This document shows, piece after piece, positions 1 through 6,213 of a DNA stretch of 13,091 bases. The stretch is taken from NCBI GenBank assembly GCA_938036845.1, contig CALHWA010000092.1, forward strand, positions 1-13,091, written 5' to 3'. The notes under the pieces are model-generated. The model was not told the DNA's origin, ran no database searches, and saw nothing but the letters and a program-made list of their open reading frames with translations. This DNA is from an uncultured Candidatus Saccharibacteria bacterium (GTDB lineage Bacteria; Patescibacteriota; Saccharimonadia; Saccharimonadales; Saccharimonadaceae). The position numbers and the translations under genes were made by a program. Positions within the stretch are counted from its first letter, which is position 1. Each line of letters opens with the position of its first letter.

Positions 1-2
1 TT

Positions 3-146
3 GGCGAAGAAGTCCACGGCATTCCGGCCGAGACGCTCACGCTGGTGGATGATATCATCGAGATTCCGATGTATGGGCAAAAGGAGTCATTTAACGTATC
101 AGTCGCGACCGGTATCGCGCTCTATGCGCTCACAACCGCTGGATAG
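3..146 (+). CDS. SpoU/TrmH-family RNA 2'-O-methyltransferase, C-terminal end (partial)
   Basis: Only the last 47 codons are in the window, read in the frame starting at base 3 and ending with TAG at 144-146. The translation begins GEEVHGIP and contains IPMYGQKESFNVSVA followed by TGIALYAL. These match the C-terminal motifs of the SpoU branch of SPOUT methyltransferases: a GxE-x-x-G(I/L) motif, then IPM-x-G-x-x-x-S-x-N-V-S-x-A, which forms the trefoil-knot SAM-binding site. Family members methylate ribose 2'-OH groups in tRNA or rRNA; the substrate cannot be told from this fragment. It is the only clear protein gene on the + strand. No strong terminator is visible after the stop, and the next + strand signal is a promoter 28 bases downstream. 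Confidence 0.88.
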   Translation, partial: GEEVHGIPAETLTLVDDIIEIPMYGQKESFNVSVATGIALYALTTAG

Positions 147-173
147 TTATAGCATCATATGTACCCATTTTGT

Positions 174-202
174 TTGCGTTATAGCAAATATCGGGTTATA
201 CT
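174..202 (+). promoter_or_regulatory. Sigma70-like promoter for the candidate ncRNA
   Basis: TTGCGT at 174-179 and TATACT at 197-202 are separated by exactly 17 bases, the optimal spacing. The expected transcription start is near 209-210, directly at the first strong hairpin. No protein-coding frame of useful length follows on this strand before the dnaE 3' end. It lies 28 bases after the methyltransferase stop codon. Confidence 0.6.
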
Positions 203-208
203 AGCAGC

Positions 209-382
209 AGGTGGCACGACCAAGCCACCGCCCACAGCTTGCCTGTGCTTGAGCTTATTTCGCTCGCCTCGCAAGTATCTGGCCTCGCGCCGCCCTGGTC
301 GTAGACGCTACTGTTCGAAGTAAAAATTGCACGCACAGCCAGCAGACTCCCAGGGTGGCGTGAGTCACCCCCCTACGCGGGG
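209..382 (+). ncRNA. Candidate structured non-coding RNA, unknown family
   Basis: This interval lies between the methyltransferase stop and the convergent dnaE stop. It has no credible ORF but dense secondary structure. Visible helices are 210-215 with 224-229 (6 bp), 233-237 with 243-247 (5 bp), 251-254 with 262-265 (4 bp), and a continuous 15-bp helix 284-298 with 350-364 that closes a 51-base loop. The long helix needs two G-U pairs in the + strand RNA. On the - strand they would be C-A mismatches, which supports + strand transcription, as does the promoter at 174-202. I looked for SRP RNA, tmRNA, RNase P RNA and tRNA signatures and found none. The 3' end is uncertain; a C/G hairpin at 370-382 with a poor T-rich tail may end it. 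A structured 3' UTR of the methyltransferase mRNA is an alternative. Confidence 0.45.
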
Positions 383-394
383 ACGGCATTATTT
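370..394 (+). terminator. Weak possible terminator between candidate ncRNA and dnaE
   Basis: CCCC (370-373) pairs with GGGG (379-382) around a five-base loop. ATTATTT follows only after a five-base gap, overlapping the dnaE stop codon. The tail is poor for an intrinsic terminator on the + strand, and no T-run follows the hairpin on the - strand, so its role in ending dnaE transcription is also unproven. Confidence 0.22.
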
Positions 395-3300
395 AACAAC
401 AACGCAGTCTCTACCGAGGATTTGTGCGAACTCATCCTGCAGCCGCTGCTGCGCGTCGACCCGGAATGGCAGGCGAATTGCCGACGTTTTGTCATCACCG
501 AGCATCATAATAATATCGTGCTGACCTGGGTTTTCTGTACACAGCTGCTTAAACTTCGTGAGAGCAGCCATATCATCGGGGTTCTTGACGCGCACATAGA
601 CCGTTGGGAGTGTATCAAGCGGTTTGGGTGGCGGGGCGGCTGCTGACACTGATGCGGCCGCACGTGTCGATGCTCGCGCTGAGCGCTGGGCAGTATTCTT
701 CTGCGATGACGCCCGGCGGCGCGGCGCGGCTGCTGGGCCGGTTGGCGCGGACATTGTGCGGCCAGTTGCCTGGTATTCGGCTAAGTCGGTATCAGTCACG
801 ACGGTGATTTCATTGGCTATCAGCTTGGCTTCATCACCAAGGTTGCCATCACGGTCGCGCGCGCTCACCTTGCCGCTGGCAGTGATTACCACATCTTGCT
901 CCAGCTGACCAGCAAGCTTCTCATACAGATTCGGGAAAATAATAATCTCACTCTCACCCGATTTGTCCTCAACTTCCACAAAGGCCATCTTGCTGCCCGA
1001 CTTCGTCACAATCGTCCGCAAGCGCGTCACGAGGCCACCGATCGTCACTGTCTGGCCGTCGATCTGTGGTGAGACAGTGCGCAGTGGCACGGTCTGCTCA
1101 GCAAAGAACGTATCATAATGGTCGAGCGGGTGCGCACTAATGTAGAGGCCAATCAGTTCGCGCTCCCACATCAGGCGCTCTTTGTCGGTGTGTTTGACGG
1201 GCGCCGGCTTAAGCTCAATCGACGGCATAACTTCTGTAGAGCTATCGGCTAGGCTACCGAAGAGATCGGTCTGGCCGCTCAGCGCTTCCTTCTGTAATTT
1301 ACTCGCAAAAGCAAGGACATTCTCAAGATTAAAGAGAAGATCAGAGCGATCACCCAGCGCATCAAAGCCGCCCGATTTAATGAGCGACTCCCACACCCGT
1401 TTGTTACACTTACTCGTCGAGACACGCTTGGCAAAATCCTCCACAGTCGCAAACTTCCCGTCGCGGTCACGCATTTTGACGATCTCTTCCACTGCGCCCA
1501 CGCCAACGCCCTTCACTGCTGCCATACCAAAGCGAATCTGCTTCTTGCCCGGCACCACCGCAAATTCTTCGTACGATTCATTCACATCAGGGTTAAGCAC
1601 CGTCAGGCCCATATGCTTGCACTCGGTGATCTCAATCGCTAGTCGGTCGACGTCATCGTGGTCACTCGTCATCAAGGCTGCCATAAAGGCATCGGGGTAG
1701 TGCGCCTTGAGATATGCCGTCCAGTAGGCGATGAGCCCGTAGCACGCCGCGTGGCTTTTGTTGAAGCAGTAATTGGCAAACTCCTCCAGCTGCGTCCAAA
1801 ACGTCTCGGCCATCTCACGCGTCGCTCCACCGACCTTCACTGCTCCTTCGACAAACTCCGGCTTGACCTTCTTCATTAGGTCGATCTTTTTCTTACCAAC
1901 GGCCTTACGTAGGGTGTCGGCCTGCCCACCAGTAAAGCCGCACCACTCCTTGGAGATCTGCATAAACTGCTCTTGATAGACCAAAATACCATACGTGTTC
2001 TCAAGTGAGCTCTTCATCCCCGGGTGGAGGTAGGTGATCTCCTCCTCACCGTGCTTGCGCCGAATAAAACTATCAATGAACTGCATTGGCCCAGGCCGAT
2101 ACAGCGCCACCATAGCGATGATATCCTCAAAGTGTGACGGCTTGAGGGCGCGCAAATAACGCTTCATCCCAGCCGACTCAAGCTGGAATACCCCTGTTGT
2201 ATCACCCCGCTGAAACAGTTTGTACGTTGCTTCGTCATCAAGTGGTAACGTGGAGAGGTCGATCGTATCACCATAGACTTTGCGGATGATCCGCATTGCA
2301 TTATTAATAATCGATAAGTTCGATAGGCCAAGGAAGTCCATCTTGAGCAGACCAAGATCCTCTACCTCACCCATCGGGAACTGCGTCGCCACGACGCCTT
2401 TCTGCGCCTGCTCCAGCGGAATGTATTTAACGAGCTCGTCGGGCGCAATCACCACACCACACGCGTGCACCCCATGGCTGCGAATCGTTCCTTCTAGCTG
2501 GATAGCGTAATCAAAAACTTGCTTGGCAGTTGGGTTCGTCTCATATTCGTGCTTAAGGTCAGGGTCTTCTTTAGTGCTAACTGCCAGCGGAATGTGCCGC
2601 CCCTGGGCAGGTGGTGGCACCATCTTAGCCAGGCGGTCACTTTCGGCATACGGCACCTCCAACACGCGTGCGACATCACGCACCGCCGCCCGGGCCGCCA
2701 TCTTACCAAAGGTGACGATATTACTGACGTGGTCGTGACCATATTTATTTGCACAGTAGTCGATTACCTCATCGCGCCGCGTATCCTGGATGTCGACATC
2801 AATATCAGGCATACTAATGCGATCGGGATTAAGAAACCGCTCGAAGAGTAGACCGTACTTGAGCGGGTCAAGATCAGTGATATTAAGCGCATAGGCAATG
2901 ATCGACCCTGCGGCGCTGCCCCGGCCTGGCCCAAAGACAATCCCCTGGCTCTTACCCCAGTTGATGAAATCCTGCACGATGAGGAAATACCCCTCATACC
3001 CCATGCTTGCCATGACGCCTAGCTCCATCTTGGCCCGCTCACGCACGTCATCGGCCAAGGTGGGGATGATCTGCTCGGGGAGCTGATCAGCAGTATCTTC
3101 AGGTTTTGCACCATTGTAACGCTGGGCTAAGCCACGATACACCAGCTTGTGCAGGTAGCTATGCTCACTCGTCTCACCCTCAGGCAATGGGTACTTTGGG
3201 ATGAGGATTTTGCCCAACTCGATGTCGACATTGCAGCGGTCGGCAATCTGCTTGGTATTGGTGATGGCCTCAGGTAGCTCGCTGCCCCACCGAGCAATGA

Positions 3301-4099
3301 TGTCGCGCGGGTCGGTCAGATGGAGCTCAAAATCCTTCAGGCTCATCCGCTTTTCGTCACTCAAGAACGAGCCCGTCCCCACACAGAGCAATATCTCATG
3401 CGCATCTTGGAAGTCATGCGTCAGGTAGTGGCCATCGCACGTCACAACCAGAGGGATGTCCAGCTCCTCAGCCATACGGCGCAGACCATCGTTAATCTTC
3501 GCCTGCACATCCCAGTGCGTATTAGACTCGGGGTGGCCATGGTCTTGCAATTCCAGATAGTAGCGGTCGCCAAAGACACGCTTATACCACTGAGCAATCT
3601 CTACTGCCTTAGCATAGTCGTCATAGCGCAGTGCCTCGCCTATCTCACCACTTGCACAGCCACTCAGGACAATTAGCCCTTCGTTCAGCTCCTCGAGGAG
3701 GTCGTGGTCAATCCGCGGCTTATAGTACATCCCTTCTAGGTTCGCCTTTGTACTGAGCCGCATCAGGTTGTGATATCCCTGATTATTCATCGCAATGATA
3801 GTCAGGTGGTAGCGCATTTTATCTTTAGCGGGATCACGGTCGAAGCGCGAGCGAGCGGCAACGTATGCTTCAATGCCAAGGATCGGCTTGATGCCCGCCG
3901 CCTTCGCCGTCTTGTAATAGTCAAGCACCCCACTCATTGTCCCGTGATCGGTAATGGCTGCTGCTGTCATGCCATACTCTTTGACAGTACTGACAAGGTC
4001 ACCAATCTTCGTTAAGCCATCAAGCAGTGAGTGATGAGTATGGTTGTGTAGGTGAACAAAATCCGATGGTTGCAAAGCTGATAATGAGTGAGAGGTCAT
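389..4099 (-). CDS. dnaE: DNA polymerase III alpha subunit (DnaE1 type)
   Basis: This is the replicative DNA polymerase catalytic subunit, 1236 aa, close to the usual DnaE length of about 1150-1200. In order: an N-terminal PHP domain (about 12-290; FVHLHNHTHHS at 14-24, TDHG at 50-53, GIEAY at 75-79, CDGHY at 221-225); the palm with catalytic Asp cluster PDIDVD at 431-436 (D434 and D436 by alignment with E. coli) and the third Asp D588 in KMDFLGL; a helix-hairpin-helix region near 860-915; a clamp-binding motif QTDLFG at 943-948; an OB fold near 1015-1100; an Ala/Pro/Arg-rich linker near 1108-1163; and a small C-terminal domain. The PHP metal-binding residues look intact. ATG at 4097-4099 is preceded by AGGAGG at only one base and by an extended -10, so the mRNA is probably nearly leaderless. 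It stands alone, convergent with the candidate ncRNA. Confidence 0.98.
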   Translation of the reverse strand: MTSHSLSALQPSDFVHLHNHTHHSLLDGLTKIGDLVSTVKEYGMTAAAITDHGTMSGVLDYYKTAKAAGIKPILGIEAYVAARSRFDRDPAKDKMRYHLTIIAMNNQGYHNLMRLSTKANLEGMYYKPRIDHDLLEELNEGLIVLSGCASGEIGEALRYDDYAKAVEIAQWYKRVFGDRYYLELQDHGHPESNTHWDVQAKINDGLRRMAEELDIPLVVTCDGHYLTHDFQDAHEILLCVGTGSFLSDEKRMSLKDFELHLTDPRDIIARWGSELPEAITNTKQIADRCNVDIELGKILIPKYPLPEGETSEHSYLHKLVYRGLAQRYNGAKPEDTADQLPEQIIPTLADDVRERAKMELGVMASMGYEGYFLIVQDFINWGKSQGIVFGPGRGSAAGSIIAYALNITDLDPLKYGLLFERFLNPDRISMPDIDVDIQDTRRDEVIDYCANKYGHDHVSNIVTFGKMAARAAVRDVARVLEVPYAESDRLAKMVPPPAQGRHIPLAVSTKEDPDLKHEYETNPTAKQVFDYAIQLEGTIRSHGVHACGVVIAPDELVKYIPLEQAQKGVVATQFPMGEVEDLGLLKMDFLGLSNLSIINNAMRIIRKVYGDTIDLSTLPLDDEATYKLFQRGDTTGVFQLESAGMKRYLRALKPSHFEDIIAMVALYRPGPMQFIDSFIRRKHGEEEITYLHPGMKSSLENTYGILVYQEQFMQISKEWCGFTGGQADTLRKAVGKKKIDLMKKVKPEFVEGAVKVGGATREMAETFWTQLEEFANYCFNKSHAACYGLIAYWTAYLKAHYPDAFMAALMTSDHDDVDRLAIEITECKHMGLTVLNPDVNESYEEFAVVPGKKQIRFGMAAVKGVGVGAVEEIVKMRDRDGKFATVEDFAKRVSTSKCNKRVWESLIKSGGFDALGDRSDLLFNLENVLAFASKLQKEALSGQTDLFGSLADSSTEVMPSIELKPAPVKHTDKERLMWERELIGLYISAHPLDHYDTFFAEQTVPLRTVSPQIDGQTVTIGGLVTRLRTIVTKSGSKMAFVEVEDKSGESEIIIFPNLYEKLAGQLEQDVVITASGKVSARDRDGNLGDEAKLIANEITVVTDTDLAEYQATGRTMSAPTGPAAAPRRRASSQKNTAQRSARASTRAAASVSAAAPPPKPLDTLPTVYVRVKNPDDMAALTKFKQLCTENPGQHDIIMMLGDDKTSAIRLPFRVDAQQRLQDEFAQILGRDCVVVK

Positions 4100-4107
4100 A
4101 CCTCCTT

Positions 4108-4116
4108 AGTATAGCA
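4108..4116 (-). promoter_or_regulatory. Extended -10 promoter of dnaE, close to the start codon
   Basis: On the - strand the sequence reads TGC-TATACT, then AAGGAGGT, then ATG. TGN before the hexamer is the extended -10 signature, and no good -35 box is seen at 16-18 bases. The -10 ends eight bases before the start codon, so transcription should begin within about two bases of the ATG. Confidence 0.6.
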
Positions 4117-4201
4117 AATGAACGAGCGATAAGGCCAACACTCCATCGTTGTGATTAGCAAAAATAAACTTAACTACTCTCGCGTTGCGTGCACCAGTCG
4201 T

Positions 4202-4230
4202 TCATCACTCCGTCTAGTGGAGTGCGATGA
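4202..4230. other. Bulged inverted repeat between the DUF5665 gene and dnaE
   Basis: In the 174-base gap 4100-4273, TCATCACTCC at 4202-4211 pairs with GGAGTG (4219-4224) and ATGA (4227-4230) around a seven-base loop, with a two-base CG bulge, giving 10 bp. No T-run follows it on either strand, so it is not a classical intrinsic terminator. It may still end or stabilise the 3' end of the long operon, whose last gene stops at 4274. The rest of the gap holds the dnaE promoter and nothing else I can identify. Confidence 0.35.
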
Positions 4231-4273
4231 TCTACTGCAGAATAAATGGGGAGCCTTGCCTCCGTATAGCATA

Positions 4274-4624
4274 TCAGTGCCGTGCGTTCATCACTTTAAT
4301 AACACTATCAATGAAGTCTGCCAAGCCTGGCACCAAGAGACCAATAGCATTGAGCAGCCAAACAAACAGCGCCACAAGAATCGTCCCGCCAAGCACGCTC
4401 CCTAAGCCAAAAAATATCCCGCGGATGAAGTTCATTTTGTAGACTTCTGCGCGGCTTCGATGAAAATCGTAAAATAAATCCTCGAGGGTAGCCTTGCGTG
4501 CATCGGTCTCGTTGGCTTGTTTGACCTGCCGTGTAAGCTCGGCAACTGGCCCAGGATGATCATGCCTCTCACAAGTCGCTGACTTGTCTGATGGGCGCTG
4601 TGACGGTAGTGATTGCTCTGTCAT
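4274..4624 (-). CDS. DUF5665-type small membrane protein
   Basis: A 116-aa protein with a hydrophilic N-terminus (1-45), a segment LEDLFYDFHRSR at 47-58, then MNFIRGIFFGLGSVLGG at 64-80 leading into a membrane stretch to about residue 99, and a short C-terminal helix. The Asn-Phe-x-Arg-Gly and Gly-x-Gly-x-x-x-Gly-Gly pattern just before and within the membrane helix resembles the DUF5665 family as I recall it. The function is unknown; the protein probably sits in the cytoplasmic membrane with the charged N-terminus inside. It is the last gene of the gat-galU run, 73 bases after the YtxH-like gene. Unlike its neighbours it has no visible Shine-Dalgarno before the ATG, and a 12-bp inverted repeat lies just upstream. 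No internal start looks better. Confidence 0.78.
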   Translation of the reverse strand: MTEQSLPSQRPSDKSATCERHDHPGPVAELTRQVKQANETDARKATLEDLFYDFHRSRAEVYKMNFIRGIFFGLGSVLGGTILVALFVWLLNAIGLLVPGLADFIDSVIKVMNARH

Positions 4625-4635
4625 AATAATTGCAA

Positions 4636-4681
4636 GGGTGCGGCGAGCTTGCTCCCCCCTAGGAGGATACTCGCCGTACCC
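4636..4681. other. 12-bp inverted repeat in the YtxH-DUF5665 gap
   Basis: GGGTGCGGCGAG (4636-4647) pairs with CTCGCCGTACCC (4670-4681), with one G-T wobble in + strand polarity. A smaller inner pairing, CTCC 4652-4655 with GGAG 4662-4665, lies inside. No T-run follows on either strand. The repeat fills most of the 73-base gap and lies 12 bases upstream of the SD-less DUF5665 start, so it could act as an intercistronic RNA stem or as a partial terminator that lowers expression of the last gene. Confidence 0.5.
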
Positions 4682-4697
4682 ATTTGTAGCTTACAGG

Positions 4698-4976
4698 CTA
4701 CTTTTTACCCTTCGCAAACTCGTCGCGAGCACTGCGCAAAGCACGGTCACTGCGGCTATGAAGGTCGCGAGCAACATCACGTGCTTCATAGTACACCTTC
4801 TCGCCCTTAGCGCGCAATTCGTCACCCTTTGTAGCGGCGTCTTGCTTGAGCTCATGCGCTTTTTTCTTGAGGTCGGTTCGTGTTTCTTTACCCGACTTTG
4901 GTGCTGTCAATAGACCAGCTACCACGCCAGCAGCAGCACCGAGGACTGCACCAAGGACAAATTTACCTTTCGACAT
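4698..4976 (-). CDS. YtxH-like envelope/stress protein
   Basis: A 92-aa protein with one N-terminal membrane helix (about 5-23, Gly/Ala/Val-rich) followed by LLTAPKSGKETR at 22-33, the hallmark of YtxH/Gsp13-type proteins, and then a long, highly charged helix to the C-terminus. In Firmicutes, YtxH proteins belong to the general stress response; the biochemical role is not settled. The protein is probably anchored in the cytoplasmic membrane with the charged helix in the cytoplasm. AAAGGAG lies at good spacing before the ATG. It sits 14 bases after the small membrane ORF at 4991-5245 and before the DUF5665 gene, so three small membrane proteins follow each other at the end of the operon. Confidence 0.88.
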   Translation of the reverse strand: MSKGKFVLGAVLGAAAGVVAGLLTAPKSGKETRTDLKKKAHELKQDAATKGDELRAKGEKVYYEARDVARDLHSRSDRALRSARDEFAKGKK

Positions 4977-4990
4977 TCTTATATTCTCCT

Positions 4991-5245
4991 TTATCGATTA
5001 CGTTTGGTAATAAACAATTTTTTGATCGAAGACATAGCCGTCTTAGCCAGCCAAAATGGCGAAGTAAATCGGGTGATATTATCAGTCGTTGTCTCGAGGT
5101 TGGTTGCCACGCGCTCAGCTAATGCTGCCACTGCACTAATCCGCTTAGTAATACGAATCAATATAACCGTCAAGACAATCGCAAGCACCAGCAGCAGCGC
5201 CAGCAATACCGATAACATGATAACTAATATCTGAGCCCACTCCAT
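4991..5245 (-). CDS. Small single-helix membrane protein, possibly YtxG/DUF948-like
   Basis: An 84-aa protein: one strong hydrophobic helix at about 5-31 (Leu/Val/Ile-rich), then ITKRIS and an amphipathic region rich in Ala/Thr (38-60), ending with a basic tail KKLFITKRNR. AAAGGAG lies seven bases before the ATG, a clear ribosome binding site, and the gene begins 32 bases after the galU stop. I do not recognise a definite family. The design, one N-terminal helix plus a cytoplasmic amphipathic helix, and the position directly before a YtxH-like gene recall the ytxG-ytxH pair of Bacillus, where YtxG is a DUF948 protein. That assignment is an inference from context and architecture only. Confidence 0.75.
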   Translation of the reverse strand: MEWAQILVIMLSVLLALLLVLAIVLTVILIRITKRISAVAALAERVATNLETTTDNITRFTSPFWLAKTAMSSIKKLFITKRNR

Positions 5246-5277
5246 GCGGTATCTCCTTTATGTTAGTAGCATATATA

Positions 5278-6183
5278 CTATGCCTGAGTATCAGTATAGC
5301 GAGCCCGTAGGTATTTTGCAAACTCTGGGCCAAGCACGGGGTCTTTGAGGCCAAAATCCACGACGGTCTTGAGATACTCGAGCTTATCGCCAGTGTCATA
5401 ATATGTACCATTGGTGATCTCCACACCAAAGAATGCGTGGTCATCATCAATCATCCGCTGCATAATAGGCTGGACGGTAAACTCGCCATGCCCATCAAAA
5501 TGCTCCTTCGCATGCTCAAGATAGCTAAAGAATTCGCCAGGCAAAATATAGCTACTGACACTAGCGAGGTCAGATGGCGCATTAGCCTTGCCTGGCTTTT
5601 CAACGATGTTGCTCATCTTAATAACACTGTCCGATAGCTGCTGGCCAGCCACAACGCCGTAGCGATCAAACTCAGCATCATCGACGATCTTTTTGCACGA
5701 TAGTACCGCACCATCGAGCTCTTGCGACGCAGCGATCATCTGCTGGAAGCGGCTTGGACTGGCAGCAATGAAGTCATCGGCAAAGGTATAAATGACGGGC
5801 TCGTCACGGTTGATGAGGTGTGCTGCGCAGGCTAGCGGCGTTGCGTTGCCGTATGGGCCTTTTTGGCGGATGTAGATAAAGTTTGCCATCTCCGAGAGCT
5901 GCTTGACGGTATCGATCAATGGCTGTTTCTTCGGCCCGCCAGCTCGGAGGTTAGCTAGCAGATCCTCATTTGGCACATCAAAGTGGTCTTCGATCGCACG
6001 CTTATTGGCACTCCCCACGATGATAATGTCGCGAATCCCCGCCTGGACGAGCTCTTCCACCACATACTGAATGATCGGCTTATCGATCAGTGGCATCATC
6101 TCCTTAGGCATCGCCTTGGTCTGAGGCAAGAACCGCGTACCAAAACCCGCGGCGGCGATGATTGCTTTTGTTGGTCGTTTCAT
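5278..6183 (-). CDS. galU: UTP-glucose-1-phosphate uridylyltransferase
   Basis: A 301-aa nucleotidyltransferase, normal GalU length, that makes UDP-glucose from UTP and glucose-1-phosphate in the cytoplasm for envelope glycans. Visible motifs: AAGFGTRFLP at 11-20 (nucleotide-binding G-x-G-T-R loop), KAMPKEMMPLIDKP at 23-36, the metal-binding Asp pair at 136-137 in FADDF, VEKP at 194-197 and YDTGDKLEY at 262-270. The usual GalU segment around L-G-L-G-H-A is replaced by GPYGNATP at 109-116, which lies near the nucleotide pocket, so the exact sugar or nucleotide preference could differ. AAGGAG lies seven bases before the ATG. It starts 30 bases after the gatB stop and is probably cotranscribed with gatB. 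A different sugar-1-phosphate nucleotidyltransferase is the main alternative. Confidence 0.93.
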   Translation of the reverse strand: MKRPTKAIIAAAGFGTRFLPQTKAMPKEMMPLIDKPIIQYVVEELVQAGIRDIIIVGSANKRAIEDHFDVPNEDLLANLRAGGPKKQPLIDTVKQLSEMANFIYIRQKGPYGNATPLACAAHLINRDEPVIYTFADDFIAASPSRFQQMIAASQELDGAVLSCKKIVDDAEFDRYGVVAGQQLSDSVIKMSNIVEKPGKANAPSDLASVSSYILPGEFFSYLEHAKEHFDGHGEFTVQPIMQRMIDDDHAFFGVEITNGTYYDTGDKLEYLKTVVDFGLKDPVLGPEFAKYLRARYTDTQA

Positions 6184-6213
6184 TATGATTCTCCTTGTAT
6201 ATCCTTTAGTTGC

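Noticed and set aside
147..186. Direct repeat TTATAGCA at 147-154 and 179-186
   Set aside because: Eight bases, AT-rich, no further structure; the second copy overlaps the promoter spacer. Chance is sufficient.
12..204. Alternative + strand frame through the left edge
   Set aside because: The frame beginning at base 3 gives clear SpoU motifs and a stop at 146; the other frame is basic and lacks any recognisable motif.
203..388. SRP RNA, tmRNA, RNase P RNA or tRNA identity for the structured region
   Set aside because: I looked for their core motifs on both strands (for example the SRP GGAAGCA loop, the tmRNA GGTTCGA acceptor arm, the RNase P GAGGAAAGTCC helix) and found none in context. GTTCGA at 313-318 is not in a T-arm.
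203..388. Short ORF starting with GTG near 211
   Set aside because: It is only 13 codons long, has no SD, and is embedded in stable hairpins.
4151..4405. 84-aa + strand frame near the dnaE promoter
   Set aside because: No RBS; half of it is antisense to the DUF5665 gene, and the composition does not look coding.
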